Assembly: GCF_013426205.1 (NCBI RefSeq)
Contig: NC_089426.1
Coordinates: 3,410,001 to 3,474,000, forward strand
Direction: 5' to 3'
DNA from: Metarhizium brunneum
Taxonomy: Eukaryota > Ascomycota > Sordariomycetes > Hypocreales > Clavicipitaceae
DNA length: 64,000 nucleotides
Shown: positions 12,205 to 23,163 of the stretch, in pieces
Layout: each line of letters begins with the position of its first letter
Position numbering within the stretch: position 1 is the stretch's first letter
The notes under the pieces: model-generated
Told to the model about the DNA's origin: nothing
What the model saw: only the letters and a program-made list of their open reading frames with translations
Database searches by the model: none
Program-made: the position numbers and the translations under genes

Positions 12205-13996
12205 ATGCTGCGATCGACGTCATCCAGAGCGCTGGCCTCGGGTCTTGCGAAGAGCTCCGTCCCCAGGGTCGGACGAGCTGCTAATGCTGCAGCATCCTCG
12301 GCCAGTCGTGGCGGCGCCGTTGCATGGACCCCGCAGCTACAAGTACAGCTCAACTCGAGAATCTCGTCGTGCCGAAGCATTCACAGCACCGCAAGAAACA
12401 TGGCTCAAGCTACGCGAACCGAGAGCGACGCCTTTGGCGAGATCCAGGTGCCCGCCGACAGGTACTGGGGTGCCCAGACGGAACGGTCCCTCGAGAACTT
12501 CCGCATCAACCAGCCTCAGGACCGCATGCCGCCTCCCGTTGTCAAGGCCTTTGGTATCTTGAAGGGGGCTGCCGCGACTGTCAACATGCGATATGGTCTG
12601 GGTACGTGAGCTGTGTCATGTGTGCTGTCATGGCCTCGATCCCAACTTGACCGCTGGCTGCCCTCAAGCTCTGTGAGCGAATTTCACTAACACCATCCTC
12701 CCATCACCCAGACCCCAAGATTGGACAGGCCATCCAGCAAGCCGCCAAGGAGGTTGCCGATGGCAAGCTCATGGACCACTTCCCGCTCGTCGTCTGGCAG
12801 ACCGGCTCCGGCACCCAGTCCAACATGAACGCCAACGAAGTCATCTCCAACCGCGCCATCGAGATCCTGGGCGGCGAGAAGGGCAGCAAGAAGCCTGTCC
12901 ACCCCAACGACCACGTCAACCGCAGCGCCTCCTCCAACGACACCTTCCCAACCGTCATGCACATCGCTGCCGTCCTCGAGCTTGAGAACGACCTGATCCC
13001 TGCCCTGCGAAGCCTCCGCAAGGCTCTCCAGGCAAAGGTCGACGAGTTCCAGGCCAAGAACATCATCAAGATCGGCCGAACTCACTTGCAGGATGCCACG
13101 CCCCTGACTCTCGCCCAGGAGTTCTCCGGCTACGTCGCCCAGCTCGACTTTGGCATCAAGCGAGTTGAGGGATCCATCCCCGACCTCCGCCTGCTCGCCC
13201 AGGGTGGTACCGCCGTTGGCACCGGAATCAACACCTTCCAGGGCTTCGCCGAGGCCATTGCCGAGGAAGTCACCAAAATGACCGGCACCGAGTTCAAGAC
13301 GGCCCCCAACAAGTTCGAGGCCCTAGCCGCCCACGACGCCATAGTCCAGGCCCACGGCAGCCTCAACACCGTCGCCACCTCGTTGACCAAGATTGCCCAG
13401 GACATCCGCTACCTGGGCAGCGGCCCCCGCTGCGGCCTCGGCGAGCTGGCTCTCCCCGAGAACGAGCCCGGCAGCAGCATCATGCCCGGCAAGGTCAACC
13501 CCACGCAGTGCGAGGCCCTGACCATGGTCTGCGCCCAAGTCATGGGCAACAACGTCGCCACCACCATTGGCGGCATGAACGGCCAGTTCGAGCTCAACGT
13601 CTACAAGCCCCTCGTCATCCGCAACCTGCTGCACAGCTCTCGCCTCCTGGCCGACGGCATGCGCTCCTTTGAGAAGAACCTGGTTGCTGGCCTCCAGGCC
13701 AACGAGGACAAGATTTCTCAAATCATGAAGGAATCGTGAGTTTTTGCCCTCTTGTCCCTCTACTTTACAATTGGGCATGCGATACCAGCAGACTAATGCA
13801 ACTCAGGCTCATGCTCGTCACCTGCCTCAACCCCAAGATTGGGTACGACATGGCCTCCAAGGTCGCCAAGAACGCTCACAAGAAGGGCCTTACCCTCAAG
13901 CAGAGCGCCATGGAGCTCAAGGCTCTCACCGAAGACGAGTTCGATGCCCTCGTCAAGCCGGAGCTCATGATTGGACCTAGCCCCTACAAGCAGTAG
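12205..13996 (+). CDS. fum1: Fumarate hydratase (class II fumarase), mitochondrial/cytosolic
   Basis: Three exons, 12205..12601, 12712..13735 and 13807..13996, give 536 aa. The enzyme reversibly hydrates fumarate to L-malate in the TCA cycle. Class II fumarase signatures are intact: the SSNDTFPT block at about 206-213, [10 protein letters not shown] at 254-263, and the family signature [10 protein letters not shown] at 386-395, whose flexible loop closes over the active site. Residues 1-65 are rich in Arg, Ser and Ala with almost no acidic residues, a typical mitochondrial presequence. Met66 ([15 protein letters not shown]) starts the mature catalytic part, so a cytosolic form could arise from downstream initiation or incomplete import, as known for yeast Fum1. 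Coding bases are strongly GC3-biased, fitting high expression. Confidence 0.97.
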
Positions 13997-15074
13997 GTTC
14001 GCCTGAGTGGAGAGACACGCTACGACGCGTTGATGGCATGCAACCTAAGTACGAATAAAACTTTATACAGATGTACAATAGATTCAGTTAATTAAACAAG
14101 AAAAAAAAAGTCATGGCAGTGGAGTATACAGTAAATTGGGTCTGTTGTATCGAGTGTTTTCGTCGTGTAAATGATCCTTACTACAGCCCGACTGGCATGA
14201 CTGGCAAACTGTCATGCAAAGTGTAAACTTGACCTACAGACGAACGAATGCTTCTCTACGCCCGGAGCCTCAATCACGCAATACTCACCGCCCAATCACA
14301 AGCTTCACCGCAAGAGTGGTAATAGTACTAAGCAACTTTATATCTCTAAGCACGGCTCATCGTCTAACCTCGTGGTTCGCGACCCCTCGTCCAAAACCAA
14401 CAAGTACATCATCACACCGACCCAAAATGATTTCAACACCAGTCTCGTGTGTCCCAGCAGCCATGCTGCCCCGCAATAATATCACCTAGTAATATGCAAA
14501 AGAGTATTTGCGCGTCATGACAGCAGCCTAGCGGCCATCCCCCGCGTTGCCCGATTTCTCATTAGTTGGAGGTCACCTTGGACCCTGTACACTGCAAAAA
14601 AACATAAAAGACAGAAATTGACCCGAATGTGTCGTAGTCTTTACCAAATAGGCAAATCGCCTCGCCCGCACATCTTCTCTACAAGACCAAAAAAAGGGGA
14701 GAAATGAAATAAATCGACGCATCTCGAGGCACAGCCAGACAATAAAAAAAAAGGAGGACGATAAAGAGTCCTCGAGATAGTCCGGAGGCAGTGTGTATCC
14801 CTTTATATATCAGAGTTGAAAATTAAGGGATCGTGATGAAGTGTAAAATCAAAAGAATGGAAATTCAACCTCGCCTTCCGAGGATTGAAAGAAAGAGTTT
14901 GATCATGCTGGATTAAGCTCAAAGTCGGGAAATCTCTGCTCTGCTATGCTCGAATTTGCAAATTCCGCAAGGAGTGGCGCACTAGTTGAATAGAATCCAA
15001 TATTTAGAGTTTGAAAGGACATTATTTACAGTAGCCCGGCTTTAGTTGTGGGCTTTTTTGAAGGCTGGTTTTCC
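13997..15074. other. Convergent intergenic region with 3' UTRs
   Basis: Lies between the fumarase stop and the PalI stop, so it holds two 3' ends and no expected promoter. An AATAAA-type polyadenylation signal is seen at about 14053, about 60 bases after the fumarase stop. The rest is A-rich sequence with no supported gene. Confidence 0.5.
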
Positions 15075-17222
15075 CTAAATAGCGCCTCCAGGATAAGCGC
15101 TTCCAGGAATCATCCCGGTGCCGGTCCGGTTCGGTCCTGGCCCGCGTGAACTTGGTAACTGGAAGTCGGGGTTGTTGTTCAAGAGCACATCCTGACGCTG
15201 ATGCTTCACCTGGACCGGTCGACGGTTCGGGGGCGCCTGGTTGGGCATTGGCGGATGTGGTTCCCATCGAGGATTGACTCCTCGTTGAGAGATGGACGTG
15301 AAATTAGATCGTTCTGATTCGGCAGGGCTTCGTGCTCTGCCACCCGTAGCAGGAGCATCTTCGAACAGTGGCTCAGGATAGGCAGATGGGTGGTGGCTTT
15401 GCACCGGTCCAGAAGGAGGCGTAGTATCGAATCGAGGGTTGGTGTCCTCGTAGTAGTCGCTACGCGATCCTGTCGTCGTTGGAAGCATATTCTGGCCACC
15501 TGGAGAAGGAGCTCCTGGCGAGTTTCTCCCTGGATTTTGGTTCCACGCAGCACGTGGTGGAACATATTGTTGCGGCCTATCAACCATTAGTAAACGAGGA
15601 AAGCAATAATAAGATCGGCATGTATGGAATTAGGGGGCAGACATACTCGTCAGTGCTGTACTTGCTTCCGTCACTCATAATCGTTTCACGCCCTCCACCG
15701 AGCATTGGACGACCTTGCTGCAAGCCAACCATGCCGGCGACATCGACGTCGCTATCCCGAAGTAGGTTATGCTGACCGTAGGCATTTGGCGGCGGCGGAC
15801 TCAGAGGAGTAGTAGTGTCGGTGTCTGGAGCTCGTGAACCGCCCGCGACTTGTCCTGGTAAGGGCGGAGGAGACTCGGCTCGGGGAAGATCATTGTTATC
15901 CGCTGCTAAGCTGGGCTGGCTTCCATTCCACCCACGGTCCAATGAGTTTTGTACTGGCTGGGTCTGTCCATATGGTGCGTATTCGTTCTCCGGCGGCCTC
16001 TGATTGTGTTGGCTTGGAGGCATATTAGCATAGCCTCCCATCGGAGGCGGCCCGCGTCCTCCTCGTGGTGGAAGGCCATAACCACCTCGCCCACGGGCCC
16101 CCCCTCTGCCAGGCAAGGGACCATAACCTCCTCGTCCTCCTCCACCACGTCCTCGACCTGCTATGCCATAGGTATCGAAACCTCCGCGGCCATAAGCACC
16201 ACCACGTCCGCCGCGGTAGCCTCCACCACGTTCCCTACCATAGGCATCGGGCCCATTGATGGGATTACCATAACGATCCCGTGAGGGCGATTGCCTTGAA
16301 TTGGCCAGACTAGTGGCCTCCCTCGCGTTTGCCATGTCGTTGTGAACAGTGGTTGCTGATCTCTCTACAGGACTTCGTTGTGTCAGAGGAATTTTCTCGT
16401 CGCTAACTTGGTCGTCCTTTCGCTGACTCTGACTTTCAAAGACTGCAAATGCAGGGAGGCTATCCGTTCCCAAATTTCCTCCGCCCACAGCAGAAAAAGT
16501 TGGTTGGCTGGCAAAGATGGCAGCCGCCTTGACCTGACCGTCCCTGTTGTAGTAGCTTTCACCACTCATGTCTCCATTCTCCGCAATGCGCTTCTGACGA
16601 GCTTTCCTGCTAACAGTGGTTCTTCGCATGGCGAAAGACCCAAAGGTGCAGATAGCAAGAACGATGGATGCAGCCAACACCATGTAGGTGCCCCATGCCA
16701 AGTGAGGGATGAAGAGCAGCACATCCACCACAAAACCAGCAACACACACGAGAAAGGTGATGAGGGTAAAAACGGAGACGACGAGGAGATATCTCGACGA
16801 ATGCGACGCACTGTGCAGGTGTGCAGCGATGGCCAGACAGAACATGATGAGAGTTAGGAGTGCCGCTACGGGATGAATGACCAGAATGGCGGACAGAGTA
16901 TGGCGAACTGAGCTTGGCAGATCGAACTTTTGAGTTTCATCGGTTAATGCTCCATCTACACGAAAGGTTCAGTCTGGTCAGTATACCGTTTGTCAGGTTG
17001 CAGTTTAGCGTTCGCATGTTCTCGATTAAGCGTACCTCGCGGATATCCTATAGCAATATTGGTGCATTCCTCACCCTGGCAGTAGCCAAAGACGCCATAC
17101 TTGACATCCCCAAATGATCCGAGCGGCACAAATTTGGTGACGGGAATGGAAATCACCGAAAAGAGAAGTAGAACAAAGGCTGCAAACAGCAGCACCGACA
17201 AGGGTGTTGCTGGTCGTATCAT
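15075..17222 (-). CDS. palI: pH-response regulator PalI (Rim9 family)
   Basis: Exons complement(15075..15576, 15647..16955, 17036..17222) give 665 aa. The N terminus, MIRPATPLSVLLFAAFVLLL, is a near-diagnostic PalI/Rim9 opening and forms the first membrane helix. It is followed by a short extracellular loop with a Cys pair (GYCQGEEC) and by three further helices at about 82-175 (VRHTLSAILVIHPVAALL, then the LLVVSVFTLITF and AWGTYMVLAASIVLA regions), ending in a basic cytosolic border (RRTTVSRKARQKRIAENGDM). PalI/Rim9 helps the PalH/Rim21 sensor reach the plasma membrane in the ambient-pH (PacC/Rim101) pathway. The long cytosolic tail carries an RGG-rich segment followed by Pro-, Gln- and Asn-rich sequence. 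Frame joins at both introns restore the family sequence. This is a confident assignment. Confidence 0.95.
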
Positions 17223-20200
17223 AACGACAGCGGCCGGCCACGCCGACCGACGAGCTTTGATTGAAAGGTTAGCGTCGTGCAAGTCAAGGCACAACTGCGA
17301 GTAGTCGACAGGAAGCCGTTGGACAGTTATATCGTGTTGGTCTGCTGATGGTTCATCGGGAGACGGTATTACGCATACTCGGTAAGCAGGAGAAAGGACG
17401 ACGGCCAATTTCCGCGGGAAAGAAAGAAAAGGAAAGGAAAGGCTGCCCGCCGTTCAATGGTGTTTATGATGCAGCATATGATAAAGGCCAAACTCAATCG
17501 TCCACGGTTTCTTCTGTCTCCGCAGTGACCAGCGGCGATGGCGTCAAAACAAGATGGCCCGTCGAAGGTTAGTCGATAGGTGAGCGGCCGAGTAAACGGA
17601 CAACCGAAAGAACACAGCGATGCAGAATCAAGTCGGCACGATTGAGCCCAGCGACAAATGCTTTTCCGCAACAGCTCAGTCAGAGGGCAACTGTTGGCTG
17701 GATGCTGGAGCGACGTTCCCTTGGTGCAGAAGGGTTACGCACAGATGACGGAGGAGACGGTCGAGCGAGTGCGGCGGACAATTTGTCGCGGGAAGACCCC
17801 AACCAACCTGGTCGGTTTGGAGTGGCCGAGGTGGTCAACTGATCGACTTGTCAACGTCTCGCAGCAGAAGAGACATGGGAGAAGACATGGAGACACCTCA
17901 ATTGATCTCTTGAGACTCGAGACACCAACGGCGGTGCTTGCAGCGGGTTCAGGGCCAACAGGGCCAAGGACGATTGTCTCAAGTGCTGGGAGTGGAATGG
18001 CCAGTGGGTCCGGGCAGGTATGGCGATGCTGATTGGGGAGATGGGGGCTGGGCTCTGGTTTACACCGGGGCCAGGGATTGGAGGACAGCCAGAGCCCACT
18101 GTACTAGCCTTGCTAGCGTGGCATGCTTTGCAGGTCCCAGCCTGCGCCAGCCTGCAGCCAAGCAGCCACAGCCATCGGGTCACAAACATGCGGCCAGAGA
18201 CATGCCAGGGCAGCTTACTCCGTTGCTCCATCGCCATTCAACATGCCGCCATCCAAGCCATCCTGGCCCTCAATCAACATCCCCCCGTCAGGGGAACGAG
18301 AGGCCCCATTGGTCGGATGCGATGACAAGAGTGGTGAGTGGGGGGGGAAGCCACGCTCAACGTTAAACCTGGGGCAGACGAGATGCCCACGACGGCCCTA
18401 GGGCAGCAACTTCGGCAGCATTTCTTCCGTATTCAAGTCTACCTGTCCGCAGATGATTTGAAAAAGGCAGTTTTAGGTTGCTACTACTTCCACGTTGGTG
18501 CACACCCCGATGTTGTGCATTTGCAGCCGAAAATTGTGTGTGCGGCGTGGCTAGTCAGATCCGGCGTGGCACGAGGCATGGCACAGCACAAGCATGAAGA
18601 CCCGGAGCGCGATAACTTGGTGCAACAACAGAGCACCCAAATACTACTACTCATCGACTCAGGTCGGAGCAAGCAAAGTATAAATCGGCGACATGCGGTG
18701 TACATACGGATGCATGTACATAGGCATGCGTGGCGTCCTCCGCGTTCATCCAACACCACCAAATGAATCCAGTCGAGGCCATCTCCCCTCGTCAGCCACC
18801 ACCAACAATGCGCCGGGAATACATGACTCTCAAGCCAGGCAGCGTGGCCTTTCCAGAAAACAGCAAAATGACGCGCTCGTCCCGGTTTATTCACGAAATT
18901 GTGCGCACAAGGCCGCGACAAATATCCTTCTTCTTTTTGTTACTCTGGGTATTCTTTATAAAACTGGACTCTGGTACGGAGTACATAATATTATATGTAA
19001 GTATGTATGTATGTACATGGAGGCAATTGGTGAACGGAATGGGTCATGAATCAGTCACATCGGATGTCAACTGATCCCTGCTTGCACCCGTTGTCTGTGC
19101 AATCACATGTACATACCGAGTACGACTCCCATACAGAGTAGACAAGGAGGATTTTCATCGTACAGTACGTTGTATGATGGGCAGAGCAGGTAATGGAGCG
19201 CAGGAGTCTTCAGCGACCTTCTTGCGCCAGAAAACGTATACGGAGAACTTGGTACGGAATACTTGCTGCAGGGAGGTTAAATGAATACTCCGTACGGAGC
19301 ACTGCTGTTGAGTTTTTCCATTGGCATTCCTCCCTCGCATGCAAAGAGGCAGTCTGCAAATAACAAGTCTCTTGGCGCTCAGCTCTCATATTCCCAAGTT
19401 TCCACCTTTGGGATAGTAGTACCTTTGTTTTTTCTCCGATGAACGATGTGCCGCAACCAGTATTTTCCAGGTGCCGAATTCCCTCTTGACATGCTCAGTC
19501 GTACTTACGGTACTGATGGATCGAGCGGGAAATTGGAGGTGCCACACTGGAAACGTGAAAAATGCTCCCAGCGGCATCCGCCTGTGACAAACAAGCCACC
19601 ACGGATTTGTGTGTACTCGACGTATTTGATGGAGTCGACTGGTCATTGCCCATATGTACTGTACCCATCCATTTTGATAGTAATTGTACAGTACTCACCC
19701 CATTAGCCACCGACTGAGCTTAACCTTGTCCCCTTCTTCCCCTTGGTCCCGCGACAGATCGACATTACACAGCCCACTGTCTTGAATGTCTGGAAATTCT
19801 GGTACGATCCACGGGGACCCGACGTACTTACTCCGTACATACGTCGCTTATAGCCCCAGGACCCATGGACAGCTTCGCTAAACGACAACCCGCCTGGAAA
19901 GAAATGTATAATGCTGTATACTACGAAACTGCCGTCTGGCAATGCATATCGCGTCAATGCACTGAAAGCACACTTGCAGTGCTCGGGAGTACGTATCGAC
20001 CAAACGCCTCATGGCAACATTCGAACAGTCCAAGATTACCATTACCACGTCGTGCCTGCCCCACCGACATGCGGCGCGGCGGGCGCAAATCTGATCCAAA
20101 ATAGCTTGAGCTTGTTTTTCCCTGTTCCTGGCCATTCCCTGCCTTCTGTCCCCTTCTTGGCACGTGTTTGCAACGGACCGTCGACGCTCGGCGGGGCTGG

Positions 20201-20674
20201 CCCTGCCCGTACGAGAACAAAGTGTGATGTGCGTGGTAGTACTCCGTAGTAGCACAACATAACCTGCACTACGCCGTACATACATGTACCGTATGTACAT
20301 ATGTACTACATACATGCATGCGATCCCACCCCAACCAATGTCTTCTGCGACAAATGCATGCATTCATGGCAACATGCATCTATCACGTCGGGACTACACG
20401 CGTCGGCCACGTCATGATTATCGTGACCTGCTGCAATGGCTCGAAGGTGAGGCAGGAGATCAGACACAAGAAGGACGGCGAACCCAACAATCGTACCCAC
20501 AGGCAACAGATATTCAAATCCATCGACGACATCTCATCGCCCGGGACCCTGATGCCCCTATCAGTAGCATCGGCCACGGCGCTCCCTCCACCGACTTTTC
20601 TTACCGGCGAGCGAACCGCTGAACCATACGGCTTGATGTGCAAAATCTGCTGCAACACTTCCCGTTCGTCACTG
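17223..20674. other. Gene-free intergenic stretch upstream of palI
   Basis: About 3.5 kb with no supported gene. Near 17223 it holds the palI promoter. It includes a GTAT microsatellite near 18995-19015 and TACTCCGTA-type motifs at 18975-18983, 19286-19294, 19829-19837 and 20240-20248, the densest group in the window. Long frames such as 18484-18921 (-) and 17938-18366 (+) have random composition. Confidence 0.55.
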
Positions 20675-21960
20675 CTATGCTGTCGACTTCTCACCTAGAC
20701 TAGAAGATAGCACCGTATGGCGAAACTCGAGGCCGGAAGACCCGCAATTCTCTCCATGATACCGCTCCAAGTAAAGGTGTATCGCGTGTACGCACTCGGA
20801 GGCATCAAAGTCTGGACTCTGGAGAAGTGGATAGAGATACGCGTATAAGGGCACCGCCTTGGTCATCTTTGTTGCGTTCCGAAACAGACTGTTCTGCGCC
20901 TCTAGCCTTGTGTCCGTTCTAGCGCTCAGTAGAAGAGTCCAGAACCAAGTATAACATCATCAGCGCGATCCAATATATCTCGCTCAGATGAAGGGGCGAA
21001 ATGCCCGCATCTTCCTTGGGTGCCAATAGGCGGTTTCGCTTGCGTGTAGTCAAAATGTCAAGACATCTGGTACCGTTTGCGTCCTAGTCTCAGACTCTCG
21101 ATGGAGTTGGTTGCACGGGGTAATGATGCGCATCTCGAGGTGCTTTGTGGCTCCTGCTCGTCCGAGGGCTCGGAATGCCATGACTTGCTCCGGGATGGCC
21201 GGCAACTCCTGTCCAAGATCGATCACCTCGTCCTTGACTGATTTTGGGTGCCTGGGCCATGGATTCGTGCGTGCTAAAGGGGGGTCGTTGTCTTTTCTCC
21301 AATCTGGGCAATGGCCTTGCAGAGAGGCTCGTCGGCTTGCTCGTGGCCCAAGGTCAAGGTGTCAGGTCATGCCAGATCAACCCGAGCGTCGAGGAAGAGC
21401 GGATGCGCCGCGCCGGACGTGAACGCCTGGAGACCTCTGGCCAGAAACATGGCCCCGGTTCCTTCGTTGTGTCCTCTCCGGGCGAGCATTTGAGGCTTGC
21501 CGACGGCCGGCACCGTGACCTATGATGGCGTCGTTGGTCTGCCTGCCAGAGCATGCATACATAGTACTTTGGCCCCGGATTGTTGGCCGGTCAAGCCCAC
21601 CTCGTAGAATGACAAGAGCCTAGCGGTTGCCATCAACCCATCACGTTGGTACCAGTCCGCCTCCTTTAAAGCCTTGGCCACCTCGTAAATAGCCCTGTTA
21701 TATGTCTGAATGCTCTTCACGCATAACTGGGTGTCTTGGGCATCTAGAGCCAGTAGGAAGGTGCCTATAGAAATAGATGGCCTCACGATAGCCTCCGCGA
21801 GGCAGCCCAGCTTTAATACATCGGCGGCATCGGGGTCGGGTTATATCACACTAATATCGGGTCAGTTTCTATATTTCCAGAACCTGTGCAAAGTTTTGAA
21901 CAATGACACGCACGGCTTTCTCCCTCTTCCGACAAGTCGCTCAACCACTTGACACCTCCG
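20675..21960 (-). pseudogene. Decayed Zn(II)2Cys6 fungal transcription factor
   Basis: Reading the minus strand from 21960 gives SSG-stop-ATCRKREKA, then a likely 63-nt intron (GTGCGT...CTGAC...TTAG, about 21851-21913), then CDITRPRCRRCIKAGLPRGGY. This is a Zn(II)2Cys6 cluster whose first Cys codon is now TGA (21941-21943) and whose last Cys is Arg (CGC, 21797-21799). Fragments of the usual C-terminal regulator region follow in changing frames: LKEADWYQRDGLMATARLLS (near 21600-21680), ARGLQAFTSGAAHPLFLDAR (near 21390-21450), IDLGQELPAIPEQVMAFRAL (near 21160-21225) and EIYWIALMMLYLVLDS (near 20940-20990), ending near 20675. Several frameshifts and stops separate them. The gene cannot encode a working regulator. 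Whether it was lost in this strain or species only cannot be seen here. The exact ends are approximate. Confidence 0.82.
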
Positions 21961-23163
21961 GCAGCCTGGCCATTGTCCATGCCAGTCATGGGGAGTCAAC
22001 CTTTAACGTGGGCAGGAAGAACCCAGTCGAACGCTCCGAAGTCGGGAATTGTCATGGTGGCGTTTGATAAGATGGTCTGCTGTTCAAGGCAAGATTCAGA
22101 TATGGTTCCTGGCTGTGGAGTTTCATGGGGGCCATGTGGTGGTGCATGTGGTGATATGCGGGGTTTGGAGCAGGTGAGATGGATAGATGGCTGCGAATAC
22201 TCTGTTGGTCGACGGGGTTATTTCTCCATCAAATTGCTTGCTAGTTTTATTGCGAGAATGACAGGATTGTTGGCATGGGCAAATGTCTTTGACTGCCAGG
22301 TCAACATGTGCATACATGAGTCAATGTTTAGTGTTCCCAGAGACTATGACATACTGTCGCTAGGCGGACTGTCTGTCTGGTTGGAGCACCAGACATCATC
22401 CAACCAGTCTGATGGCGATACATAGTCGTCGATAATTTTATCGCACATAGTCACTCTTGCAGCCGCACATCCCCCATCTCCGGGTCCAGCAGGTTACAAG
22501 TACTTGACATTGCTAGTTAAGTAGCCAGCATCGAGAGACAAATCAGAGCCTACTGGTTTTGACATTTCCAGCTGGCTACCCTATAGACAGTTTGACATTT
22601 GGTATATACAACTTCAGCACTCCGTGTACACGGAACTGGTGCCGCCCATATTACGGTTGATTACCTTGTTTTTTGCCTACTTAAGCATAGGGTAGTTACC
22701 CCAGCGCGTTTACGCATCAGTGCGCATCTATGACGCTGCTGGCGATGATATCAGCCTTGATGTGCGTCATTCTCAATTAACGTGAACACTAGTGTGCTGG
22801 AATTTGACTGATGACTTCAGCCACCGCAAGCTTTCCGTGAAGGGATAAGCCCTTAATACTAGCCTGACAATAACGAAATACTAGGTAAAAAAGGGCCATA
22901 TAGTCGTCACCGATTGACAGGCATAGTCCGGACACGGGACCTCCCGAGGGCGATTCGAAATCCCCGATCGGAGCCGGATATAATGCTTCTCGGCGATTAT
23001 ATTCGGCCCGCAAAAAAAAAAAAAGAGCCTCTCTCAACTTCCCGACGACCAAAGTCCTCTCCCAACTTCCACACCCGTGCTAGCCATCATCTTCAATGTC
23101 CGCCTGCACCTAACAACATCAAGCAGGCGACTTCAGACAGCTGGGCCGGCAGCACCACCCAGC
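21961..23163. other. Intergenic region, promoter of the ABC1-type kinase gene
   Basis: No gene is supported in this 1.2 kb. It contains a 12-nt poly-A run at about 23011-23022 and C-rich sequence just before the ABC1-kinase start, consistent with that gene's promoter and leader. A frame at 21949-22425 (+) has no recognisable content. Confidence 0.5.

Noticed and set aside
13323..13778. 151-aa antisense frame within fumarase
   Set aside because: Shadow of the fumarase exon; composition follows the GC3 bias of the real gene.
18484..18921. 145-aa minus-strand frame
   Set aside because: Cys- and His-rich without motif spacing; lies in motif- and microsatellite-rich intergenic DNA.
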